The notes under the pieces are model-generated. The model ran no database searches, was not told where the DNA came from, and saw only the letters and a list, made by a program, of their open reading frames with translations. DNA of 16,666 nucleotides from positions 1 to 16,666 of the forward strand of contig DQGF01000599.1 in assembly GCA_003525045.1 (NCBI GenBank), written 5' to 3'. Each line of letters begins with the position of its first letter. Positions within the stretch are counted from its first letter, which is position 1. Both the position numbers and the translations under genes were made by a program. Of this stretch, positions 1-6,079 are shown piece after piece. Source of the DNA: Pseudomonas sp. Its GTDB lineage: Bacteria > Pseudomonadota > Gammaproteobacteria > Pseudomonadales > Pseudomonadaceae.

Positions 1-39
1 TGGTCGCAGCCGCTGACCACCCAGGATTGGTAGCCAGTC

Positions 40-1407
40 ATGTCTCTAGAAATCGTTATTCTCGCTGCTGGCCAAGGCACTCGCATGCGTTCGGCGTTGC
101 CAAAAGTACTGCATCCGATTGCAGGCAACTCGATGCTCGGCCATGTTATCCACAGCGCCCGGCAACTTGATCCACAGCGCATCCACGTCGTGATCGGCCA
201 TGGTGCTGAAGCGGTGCGTGAACGTCTGGCCGCGGATGATTTGAATTTCGTCCTGCAGGACAAACAGCTCGGTACCGGTCATGCAGTGGCTCAGGCCGTG
301 CCGTTCATCGAATCCGACACTGTTCTGATTCTCTACGGTGACGTGCCGCTGATTGAGGTCGAAACACTTCAGCGCCTGCTCAAGAAAGTAGCGCCGCAAC
401 AACTGGGCTTGCTCACCGTTGAACTGGACGACCCAACCGGTTACGGCCGTATCGTCCGCGATGCCGCTGGCAAGGTGACGGCCATCGTGGAACAGAAAGA
501 CGCTAACGAAGCCGAGCGTGCCATCACCGAAGGCAACACCGGCATTCTGGCCCTGCCTTTCGCGAAACTGGGCGACTGGATGAGCCGTCTCTCTAATAAC
601 AATGCCCAAGGCGAGTACTACCTGACCGACGTGATCGCCATGGCGGTCAGCGATGGCCTGGCGGTGGCGACCGAGCAACCTCACGACGCCATGGAAGTGC
701 AGGGCGCCAACGATCGTAAGCAACTCTCCGAACTTGAGCGTCACTACCAGCTGCGCGCCGGTCGTCGCTTGATGGCTCAGGGCGTGACCTTGCGCGACCC
801 GGCCCGTTTTGATGTGCGCGGTGAAGTGACCGTCGGTCGCGATGTGCTGATTGATATCAACGTGATCCTCGAGGGCAAGGTCGTCATCGAAGACGACGTG
901 GTAATCGGTCCGAACTGCGTGATCAAGGACAGTACATTGCGCAAGGGCGTGGTGATCAAGGCCAACAGTCATATCGACGGAGCGATTCTCGGTGAAGGCA
1001 GCGATGCCGGTCCGTTCGCTCGCTTGCGTCCCGGTACGGTGCTGGAAGCACGGGCACATGTGGGTAACTTTGTTGAGCTGAAAAATGCTCATCTGGGTGA
1101 AGGCGCCAAGGCTGGTCATTTGACGTACCTGGGTGATGCCGAGATCGGTGCGCGCACCAACATCGGCGCGGGCACGATCACCTGCAACTATGACGGCGCC
1201 AATAAGTGGAAGACCGTGTTGGGTGAGGATGTGTTCATCGGTTCCAACACCTCGTTGGTGGCGCCTGTGGATATCTCTTCTGGTGCAACCACAGGGGCCG
1301 GTTCAACGATTACGCAGAATGTGGATAACGCACAATTGGCTGTGGGTAGAGCGCGTCAGAAGAACATTGACGGCTGGAAGCGGCCGGTAAAGATCAAGAA
1401 GAGCTGA
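40..1407 (+). CDS. glmU: Bifunctional UDP-N-acetylglucosamine pyrophosphorylase / glucosamine-1-phosphate N-acetyltransferase
   Basis: Cytoplasmic enzyme for the last two steps to UDP-GlcNAc, the precursor of peptidoglycan and LPS: it acetylates glucosamine-1-phosphate with acetyl-CoA, then transfers UMP from UTP. The N-terminal nucleotidyltransferase domain (about residues 1-230) shows the signature LAAGQGTRM at 8-16 with Pro21-Lys22. From about residue 250 the protein is a left-handed beta-helix of hexapeptide repeats. His360 in AGHLTYLGD matches the catalytic His of the E. coli acetyltransferase (His363), and NYDGANK follows. The 455 aa length is full (E. coli 456). The start fits the family N-terminus [11 protein letters not shown]; the Shine-Dalgarno is poor. 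It is the first gene of the glm block; in Pseudomonas the ATP synthase operon normally lies upstream, but only 39 bases are visible here and they hold no recognisable gene. A DnaA box begins two bases after the stop. Confidence 0.98.
   Translation: MSLEIVILAAGQGTRMRSALPKVLHPIAGNSMLGHVIHSARQLDPQRIHVVIGHGAEAVRERLAADDLNFVLQDKQLGTGHAVAQAVPFIESDTVLILYGDVPLIEVETLQRLLKKVAPQQLGLLTVELDDPTGYGRIVRDAAGKVTAIVEQKDANEAERAITEGNTGILALPFAKLGDWMSRLSNNNAQGEYYLTDVIAMAVSDGLAVATEQPHDAMEVQGANDRKQLSELERHYQLRAGRRLMAQGVTLRDPARFDVRGEVTVGRDVLIDINVILEGKVVIEDDVVIGPNCVIKDSTLRKGVVIKANSHIDGAILGEGSDAGPFARLRPGTVLEARAHVGNFVELKNAHLGEGAKAGHLTYLGDAEIGARTNIGAGTITCNYDGANKWKTVLGEDVFIGSNTSLVAPVDISSGATTGAGSTITQNVDNAQLAVGRARQKNIDGWKRPVKIKKS
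146..154 (+). promoter_or_regulatory. DnaA box (perfect TTATCCACA) inside glmU
   Basis: Exact match to the 9-base R-type DnaA box, encoding part of the residues HVIH. Seen in the sequence; binding is inference. It is one of nine perfect copies in the window. Confidence 0.45.
1320..1328 (-). promoter_or_regulatory. DnaA box (perfect, minus strand) near the 3' end of glmU
   Basis: TGTGGATAA on the plus strand, 81 bases before the next box downstream of the stop codon. With the three boxes in the following intergenic region it makes four perfect copies within 222 bases. Confidence 0.5.
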
Positions 1408-1408
1408 G

Positions 1409-1541
1409 TTATCCACAGTGCTTCGTGGCGATCTTGAGATCGCCTTCGCGGGCAAGCCTCGCTCCTACAGGTCAGTATACACACATGTGGATAACTCTAA
1501 ACCCGTAGGAGCGAGGCTTGCCCGCGATGCTTTTATCCACA
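1409..1541. promoter_or_regulatory. Cluster of three perfect DnaA boxes between glmU and glmR
   Basis: TTATCCACA occurs at 1409-1417 (+), 1486-1494 (as TGTGGATAA, minus) and 1533-1541 (+). The first starts two bases after the glmU stop; the second lies in the loop between the arms of the large REP inverted repeat; the third lies just after the right arm and 21 bases before the glmR -35 element. The exact matches are seen directly. A role in DnaA binding or titration, or in DnaA-linked control of glmR-glmS, is inference. Confidence 0.55.
1427..1527. repeat. REP-type inverted repeat pair (REPIN-like) between glmU and glmR
   Basis: Two perfect 23-base arms face each other: 1446-1468 and its reverse complement at 1505-1527, separated by 36 bases. 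The arm carries the core GGCAAGCCTCGCTCCTAC, which resembles highly repeated intergenic REP elements of P. fluorescens-group genomes (recognised from memory). A separate 8-bp stem with a 2-base loop (1427-1434 / 1437-1444) abuts the left arm. As RNA the whole forms a long hairpin that could weaken transcription from glmU or stabilise its 3' end. No transposase gene is present; REPs of this kind are usually moved by a RAYT protein encoded elsewhere. Confidence 0.8.
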
Positions 1542-1561
1542 GGTCTTTTATCGTTTCCCGC

Positions 1562-1590
1562 TTGACGAAGTTTCGAAGATAGGTTTTTAT
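1562..1590 (+). promoter_or_regulatory. Predicted sigma-70 promoter of glmR-glmS
   Basis: -35 TTGACG (1562-1567, 5 of 6 consensus bases), 17-base spacer, -10 TTTTAT (1585-1590, 4 of 6). The predicted start near 1597 gives a leader of about 30 bases. A TTTCGAA motif sits in the spacer and a larger palindrome follows the start site, as expected for a repressible promoter. Confidence 0.5.
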
Positions 1591-1616
1591 TGCTTCCGTT
1601 ATCTTTCGAATCGAAA
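1571..1616. promoter_or_regulatory. Probable DeoR-family (GlmR) operator pair
   Basis: TTTCGAA occurs at 1571-1577 and again at 1604-1610, 33 bases apart (about three helical turns). The second copy belongs to the perfect 13-base palindrome TTTCGAATCGAAA (1604-1616). One site lies between the -35 and -10, the other between the predicted transcription start and the glmR ATG. The position fits autoregulation by the DeoR-type protein encoded immediately downstream. Motifs are seen; the regulator assignment is inference. Confidence 0.5.
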
Positions 1617-1627
1617 CTTACCAAATC

Positions 1628-2404
1628 ATGTCTAAGCGCAATACTCCTCAACGTCGTCACAATATCCTCGCCTTGCTCAATGAGCAGGGTGAAGTCAGTG
1701 TGGATGAGCTGGCCAAGCGCTTCGAAACTTCGGAAGTTACGATACGCAAGGATCTTGCTGCCCTTGAAGGCAACGGCCTGCTGCTGCGCCGTTATGGCGG
1801 CGCCATCACCATGCCTCAGGAACTGGTAGCCGATATCGGTCAACCGATTTCCAGATATAAGCAGGCAATCGCTCGCGCAGCGGTGATGCGGATTCGCGAG
1901 CATGCGCGAATCATCGTCGACAGTGGCAGTACCACCGCCGCGATGATCCCGGAGCTCGGCCAACAACCGGGTCTGGTGGTAATGACCAACTCCCTGCACG
2001 TTGCCAATGCCTTGAGCGAACTCGAGCACGAGCCGGTGCTGTTGATGACCGGCGGTACCTGGGACCCGAATTCCGAATCCTTTCAGGGGCAGGTTGCCGA
2101 GCAGGTACTACGCTCTTACGACTTCGACCAGTTGTTTATCGGGGCCGATGGCATCGATCTGGTTCGCGGTACCACCACTTTTAACGAATTGCTGGGGCTG
2201 AGCCGGGTTATGGCCGAGGTCGCCCGCGAAGTGGTGGTGATGGTGGAGGCTGACAAGATAGGTCGCAAGATTCCGAACCTGGAGCTGCCGTGGAGCAGCG
2301 TCCATACCCTTATCACCGATGATCGTCTGCCGCTCGAGGCACGGGATCAGATTCAGGCCCGCGGTATCACTTTGATTTGCGCGGCTGTCAGTCAGGAGAA
2401 ATAG
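1628..2404 (+). CDS. glmR: DeoR/GlpR-family transcriptional regulator next to glmS (GlmR)
   Basis: 258 aa, standard length for the DeoR family. Residues about 5-60 form the winged helix-turn-helix: [20 protein letters not shown], then a recognition region around [13 protein letters not shown] and [10 protein letters not shown]. The rest is the DeoR sugar-phosphate sensor domain with the conserved [27 protein letters not shown] and FIGADGID segments. It is the counterpart of the regulator between glmU and glmS in P. aeruginosa (PA5550, glmR). The stop is one base before the glmS ATG, so the two are co-transcribed. Likely role: control of glmS (and itself) in response to an amino-sugar phosphate such as GlcN-6-P; the ligand is inferred from the family and context. 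The start is the usual family start although its Shine-Dalgarno is weak, which may limit translation. Confidence 0.9.
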   Translation: MSKRNTPQRRHNILALLNEQGEVSVDELAKRFETSEVTIRKDLAALEGNGLLLRRYGGAITMPQELVADIGQPISRYKQAIARAAVMRIREHARIIVDSGSTTAAMIPELGQQPGLVVMTNSLHVANALSELEHEPVLLMTGGTWDPNSESFQGQVAEQVLRSYDFDQLFIGADGIDLVRGTTTFNELLGLSRVMAEVAREVVVMVEADKIGRKIPNLELPWSSVHTLITDDRLPLEARDQIQARGITLICAAVSQEK

Positions 2405-2405
2405 C

Positions 2406-4238
2406 ATGTGTGGAATTGTCGGCGCAGTTGCAGAACGTAACATTACCGCCATCTTGCTCGAAGGCCTCAAACGCCTGGAATACCGTGGCTATGACAGCGC
2501 AGGTGTGGCGGTCTTCACCAACGATGAAAAACTTGAGCGTACGCGTCGTCCAGGTAAGGTCAGTGAGTTGGAACAGGCCCTCGAAAGCGAACCTCTGATC
2601 GGCCGACTGGGCATCGCCCACACACGCTGGGCGACTCACGGCGCGCCTTGCGAACGTAACGCTCATCCGCATTTCTCCGGCGATCTGGCGGTGGTGCATA
2701 ACGGCATCATCGAGAACCACGAAGCCCTGCGTGAACAGCTCCAAGCCTTGGGTTACGTCTTTACTTCGGACACAGACACTGAAGTCATCGCCCACCTTCT
2801 GGAGCACAAGCTAAAAGAGCTGCGCGATCTGACCGTGGCTCTCAAGGCGACAGTCAAAGAACTCCACGGCGCTTATGGCCTGGCGGTGATCAGCGCTCAG
2901 CAACCGGATCGTCTGGTCGCTGCCCGTAGCGGCAGCCCGTTGGTGATCGGTCTGGGCCTTGGGGAAAACTTCCTGGCCTCCGATCAATTGGCGCTACGTC
3001 AGGTCACTGATCGTTTCATCTACCTGGAAGAAGGTGATATCGCCGAAATTCGCCGCGACAGCGTGCAGATCTGGGACGTTGATGGCCAAGTCGTAGAACG
3101 CGAATCCGTGCAGTATCGCGACGGTGCCGAAGCCGCCGACAAAGGCGAGTTCCGCCATTACATGCTCAAGGAAATCCATGAGCAACCGGCCGTGGTGCAG
3201 CGCACCCTGGAAGGTCGTCTGAGTCAGAACCAGGTGTTGGTGCAGGCTTTCGGCCCACAGGCTGCCGAACTGTTCGCCAAAGTGCGTAACGTGCAGATCG
3301 TCGCGTGCGGCACCAGTTACCACGCCGGCATGGTTGCCCGTTACTGGCTCGAAGAGCTGGCGGGTATCCCTTGTCAGGTCGAAGTCGCCAGCGAATTCCG
3401 TTATCGCAAGGTGGTAGTGCAGGCCGACACCCTGTTCGTGACTATTTCCCAGTCCGGTGAAACCGCCGACACCCTGGCAGCTTTGCGTAATGCCAAAGAG
3501 TTGGGTTACCTCGCGAGTCTGGCGATCTGCAACGTCGGTATCAGCTCGCTGGTACGTGAGTCGGACCTGACCCTGTTGACCCAGGCCGGTCGCGAAATTG
3601 GCGTGGCCTCGACCAAAGCCTTCACCACTCAGTTGGTTGGCCTGCTGTTGCTGACTCTTTCCCTGGGGCAGGTTCGCGGCACTCTGGCCGACGGCGTCGA
3701 AGCCACTCTGGTCAAAGAACTGCGTCGTCTGCCAAGCCGCCTGGGTGAAGCCCTGGCCATGGACAGCACTGTGGAAAAAATCGCCGAGCTGTTCGCCGAG
3801 AAGAACCACACCCTGTTCCTCGGTCGTGGCGCGCAGTTCCCGGTTGCGATGGAAGGCGCCCTCAAGCTCAAGGAAATCTCCTACATCCACGCCGAAGCCT
3901 ATCCTGCTGGCGAGCTCAAGCATGGCCCATTGGCGCTTGTGGATAACGACATGCCAGTGGTTACCGTGGCACCAAACAATGAACTGCTGGAAAAGCTGAA
4001 GTCCAACCTCCAGGAAGTTCGCGCCCGTGGTGGCGAACTGATCGTCTTCGCAGACGAGCAGGCGGGCATGACCAATGGCGAAGGCACTCACGTCGTGCAA
4101 ATGCCACATATCCACGACATCCTGTCGCCGATCCTCTATACCATTCCGCTGCAGTTGCTCTCGTACTACGTGGCTGTGTTGAAAGGCACTGACGTCGATC
4201 AGCCGCGCAACCTGGCGAAGTCGGTGACGGTGGAATAA
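2406..4238 (+). CDS. glmS: Glutamine--fructose-6-phosphate aminotransferase (isomerizing)
   Basis: Makes glucosamine-6-phosphate from fructose-6-phosphate and glutamine, the committed step to UDP-GlcNAc, in the cytoplasm. 610 aa, full length. The N-terminus MCGIVGAV gives the catalytic cysteine at position 2 (residue 1 after Met removal) of a class II glutamine amidotransferase, with HTRWATHG and HNGIIENH loops. Two SIS domains follow: [11 protein letters not shown] and [10 protein letters not shown] in the first; [18 protein letters not shown] and [14 protein letters not shown] in the second. The C-terminal tail [13 protein letters not shown] is canonical. A strong AGGAG (2394-2398) lies 7 bases before the ATG, inside the end of glmR. 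No glmS ribozyme-like leader is possible, because the gene follows glmR by one base; control probably comes through GlmR. The 3' coding end is also the Tn7 target. Confidence 0.98.
   Translation: MCGIVGAVAERNITAILLEGLKRLEYRGYDSAGVAVFTNDEKLERTRRPGKVSELEQALESEPLIGRLGIAHTRWATHGAPCERNAHPHFSGDLAVVHNGIIENHEALREQLQALGYVFTSDTDTEVIAHLLEHKLKELRDLTVALKATVKELHGAYGLAVISAQQPDRLVAARSGSPLVIGLGLGENFLASDQLALRQVTDRFIYLEEGDIAEIRRDSVQIWDVDGQVVERESVQYRDGAEAADKGEFRHYMLKEIHEQPAVVQRTLEGRLSQNQVLVQAFGPQAAELFAKVRNVQIVACGTSYHAGMVARYWLEELAGIPCQVEVASEFRYRKVVVQADTLFVTISQSGETADTLAALRNAKELGYLASLAICNVGISSLVRESDLTLLTQAGREIGVASTKAFTTQLVGLLLLTLSLGQVRGTLADGVEATLVKELRRLPSRLGEALAMDSTVEKIAELFAEKNHTLFLGRGAQFPVAMEGALKLKEISYIHAEAYPAGELKHGPLALVDNDMPVVTVAPNNELLEKLKSNLQEVRARGGELIVFADEQAGMTNGEGTHVVQMPHIHDILSPILYTIPLQLLSYYVAVLKGTDVDQPRNLAKSVTVE
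3938..3946 (-). promoter_or_regulatory. DnaA box (perfect, minus strand) inside glmS
   Basis: TGTGGATAA in codons for part of LVDND, 294 bases before the copy just after the glmS stop. Binding is inference. Confidence 0.45.
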
Positions 4239-4266
4239 GTTATCCACAGGTCGCGGTAAAGCAAAA
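4197..4266 (+). other. attTn7 (Tn7 target site at the glmS 3' end), unoccupied
   Basis: The last 42 coding bases of glmS (4197-4238) encode [13 protein letters not shown] plus the stop. This conserved sequence is what the Tn7 protein TnsD recognises in many bacteria. Insertion in Pseudomonas is known to occur about 25 bases past the stop codon, which puts the predicted point near 4263. No Tn7 end, transposition gene or target duplication is seen, and a LysR gene begins 120 bases after the stop, so the site appears empty. A perfect DnaA box lies between recognition region and insertion point, and the left arm of an inverted repeat starts at the insertion point. Confidence 0.75.
4240..4248 (+). 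promoter_or_regulatory. DnaA box (perfect) just after the glmS stop
   Basis: The 11-mer GTTATCCACAG (4239-4249) follows the TAA directly, exactly as the same 11-mer (1408-1418) follows the glmU TGA. Confidence 0.5.
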
Positions 4267-4336
4267 AGATCGCACTCTTCGCAGCACCCACAGGAAATAC
4301 ACCTGTAGGAGCTGCCGGAGGCTGCGATCTTTTGAT
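4264..4336. repeat. REP-like inverted repeat / possible terminator after glmS
   Basis: AAAAGATCGCA (4264-4274) pairs perfectly with TGCGATCTTTT (4323-4333), enclosing a small nested hairpin ACAGG/CCTGT (about 4290-4306). The right part, 4310-4336, matches 12834-12860 in 26 of 27 bases, so this is a dispersed repeat rather than unique sequence. The closing strand ends in TTTTGATTTTG, so it could also end glmS transcription. It differs in sequence from the element between glmU and glmR and represents a second repeat family. Confidence 0.65.
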
Positions 4337-4357
4337 TTTGTATAAGGACATTCCCCT

Positions 4358-5260
4358 ATGGACCGATTCCAGGAAATGCAGGTCTTCGTCGCCGTCGCCC
4401 AAGATCAGGGCTTCTCGGCGGCGGCGCGGCGTTTGGGCATGTCGGCCGCCAGCGTCACCCGGGCGGTGGCGGCGCTGGAGAAACGCATTGGCACGTTGCT
4501 GCTCACTCGCACGACTCGTAGTGTGCATTTGAGCGAGGCGGGTCAGCGTTACCTGGAAGACTGTCGGAAAATTCTCGCCGAGGTGCAGGAAGCCGAGGAC
4601 TCGGCAGCGGGCAGTCACTCTCAACCTCGTGGGCAACTGACGATCACCGCACCGGTGTTGTTCGGCGAATTGTTCGTCACGCCGGTGATGGTGGATTATC
4701 TGACTCGGTTTCCCGAGGTCACCATCAATGGCTTGCTGGTTGACCGAGTGGTGAACATGGTCGAGGAGGGTGTTGACGTCGCCGTGCGCATCGGTGAGTT
4801 ACCCGACAGTAATCAGCACGCGATTCGCGTGGGTGAAGTGCGGCGGGTGATTTGCGCTTCGTCGGAGTTTCTGATGGTCCATGGTCGACCTCGACATCCT
4901 CAGGATCTGGCTCAGGCGCCGGTTATCGCAACGTCCGCGATCGGTCAGCTGAGAAGCTGGCCTTTTCTCGACGCAGGTGAACCCCTGAGTGTTCGTCCTG
5001 AACCGCGACTGGTGGTGACAGCGAATCAGGCGGCCATTACCGCGGCGTGTCTGGGTCTGGGTTTCACCCGGGTCCTGTCTTATCAGGTAGCGAGCAAAGT
5101 CGCGGTCGGTGAGTTGGAAATCGTGTTGGCCGACTTTGAACTGCCGCCCTTGCCAATCCATGTGGTGTATCAGGGTGGACGTAACGCTGCGGCGCGAATT
5201 CGCAGTTTTGTGGATTTTGCAGTGGGAGCGTTACGGCAACACCCGGACTTGCGGCGCTGA
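4358..5260 (+). CDS. LysR-family transcriptional regulator
   Basis: 300 aa, standard LTTR length. The N-terminal winged HTH occupies about residues 1-60, starting MDRFQEMQVFVAVAQDQGFS with AARRLGMSAASVTRAVAALE as helix-turn-helix, followed by TRSVHLSEAG. The effector-binding domain (about 90-295) starts at GQLTITAPVLFGELFVTPVM, a pattern common in the CrgA-like subgroup. AAGGA at 4344-4348 supports the ATG. The gene points the same way as the GST and oxidoreductase genes downstream rather than divergently, and a perfect LTTR-type dyad starts two bases after its stop, so it probably controls that pair. The inducer cannot be deduced. Confidence 0.93.
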   Translation: MDRFQEMQVFVAVAQDQGFSAAARRLGMSAASVTRAVAALEKRIGTLLLTRTTRSVHLSEAGQRYLEDCRKILAEVQEAEDSAAGSHSQPRGQLTITAPVLFGELFVTPVMVDYLTRFPEVTINGLLVDRVVNMVEEGVDVAVRIGELPDSNQHAIRVGEVRRVICASSEFLMVHGRPRHPQDLAQAPVIATSAIGQLRSWPFLDAGEPLSVRPEPRLVVTANQAAITAACLGLGFTRVLSYQVASKVAVGELEIVLADFELPPLPIHVVYQGGRNAAARIRSFVDFAVGALRQHPDLRR

Positions 5261-5262
5261 TT

Positions 5263-5287
5263 CATTATTGCTCTGGTTGAAATAATG
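5263..5287. promoter_or_regulatory. LysR-type binding site (T-N11-A dyad) upstream of the GST gene
   Basis: CATTATT (5263-5269), 11 bases, AATAATG (5281-5287): perfect 7-base inverted arms whose inner bases form T-N11-A, the core of LTTR recognition sites. It lies about 100 bases before the GST ATG and immediately after the LysR gene, consistent with activation of GST and the oxidoreductase. Binding is inference. Confidence 0.6.
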
Positions 5288-5344
5288 GATTGCGTTTACT
5301 GGTTATTCTGTTGTTTTGGTTGTGGGTAGAAGATAGCCGTCATC

Positions 5345-5370
5345 GGCGCTGATCTCTCTTGATCAGCGCC
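5345..5370. promoter_or_regulatory. Perfect 10-bp hairpin in the LysR-GST gap
   Basis: GGCGCTGATC (5345-5354), loop TCTCTT, GATCAGCGCC (5361-5370). It lies 9 bases upstream of the GST Shine-Dalgarno. No T-run follows on either strand, so it is a poor intrinsic terminator; it may be a leader hairpin affecting GST translation or mRNA stability, or a dyad operator. Confidence 0.5.
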
Positions 5371-5389
5371 CCACCCCACGGAGCCGACC

Positions 5390-6016
5390 ATGCAAGCGAT
5401 CAAACTCTACAACTTCCCACGTTCCGGCCATGCTCACCGTGTGGAACTGATGCTGTCCCTGCTGCGACTGCCGACCGAGCTGATCTTCGTCGATCTGGCG
5501 AAGGGTGCGCACAAGCAGCCGGAGTTCTTGGCGCTCAATGCTTTCGGTCAGGTTCCAGTCATTGATGACCAAGGTGTGATACTGGCCGACTCCAACGCGA
5601 TCCTGGTTTATCTGGCGCAAAAGTACGGTAACGGCCGTTGGCTGCCCGCCGACCCTGTGGGTGCCGCCAAGGTTCAACGCTGGTTATCGGTCGCCGCTGG
5701 GCCGATTGCCTTCGGCCCCGCCAGGGCAAGGCTGATCACTGTGTTTGGTGCGTCTTTCAACGCTGAAGAGGTGATCGCCTACTCTCACGTCTGGCTCAAG
5801 ATAATCGATCAGGAACTGGCCGACACGGCTTATCTGGCCGGCAGCGAGCCCACCATTGCTGATGTCGCGGCGTATAGCTACATCGCCCACGCACCCGAAG
5901 GCAACGTCTCCCTTGAAGACTACGCCAACGTGCGGGCCTGGCTGGCGCGCATCGAAGCTTTGCCAGGTTTTGTCGGCATGCCGCGTACCGTCGCCGGCCT
6001 GCAAAAAACCGCCTGA
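5390..6016 (+). CDS. Glutathione S-transferase family protein
   Basis: 208 aa cytosolic GST. The thioredoxin-like N-terminal domain (about 1-80) has the opening strand [17 protein letters not shown] with Ser12 as candidate catalytic residue, the cis-Pro loop [11 protein letters not shown] (50-60) that holds glutathione, and [11 protein letters not shown] (66-76) with the gamma-Glu-binding Asp/Ser pair. The all-helical C-terminal domain includes [17 protein letters not shown], the usual GST N-capping segment. GGAG at 5380-5383 fixes the ATG. The oxidoreductase gene starts 63 bases after the stop and the shared terminator lies beyond it, so the two are probably one transcript. The role is likely detoxification of an electrophile or reductive handling of a conjugate; the substrate is unknown. 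Confidence 0.92.
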   Translation: MQAIKLYNFPRSGHAHRVELMLSLLRLPTELIFVDLAKGAHKQPEFLALNAFGQVPVIDDQGVILADSNAILVYLAQKYGNGRWLPADPVGAAKVQRWLSVAAGPIAFGPARARLITVFGASFNAEEVIAYSHVWLKIIDQELADTAYLAGSEPTIADVAAYSYIAHAPEGNVSLEDYANVRAWLARIEALPGFVGMPRTVAGLQKTA

Positions 6017-6079
6017 TGCTTGTGGCCCGAGACGTACGGGCCGTTCACGCTGCGTCGATGGCGCAGGGGAGAAGCCGTT

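Noticed and set aside
46..1119. Long open frame (357 aa) on the minus strand across glmU
   Set aside because: Antisense shadow of a well-supported gene; no ribosome site, no family pattern, composition of a reversed coding strand.
1427..1541. CRISPR array or phage attachment site
   Set aside because: The repeats are inverted and only two in number; no array spacing, no integrase and no tRNA nearby.
2394..2410. glmS ribozyme or riboswitch
   Set aside because: Only one base separates glmR from glmS; no room and no matching core, and that ribozyme is typical of Gram-positive bacteria.
2994..4247. Open frame of 417 aa on the minus strand across glmS
   Set aside because: Antisense shadow of glmS; rich in His/Gln as expected from reversed GC-rich codons, with no recognisable domain.
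6020..6079. TTG start giving a 696 aa oxidoreductase
   Set aside because: No Shine-Dalgarno; ATG at 6080 has AGGGGAG at 8 bases.
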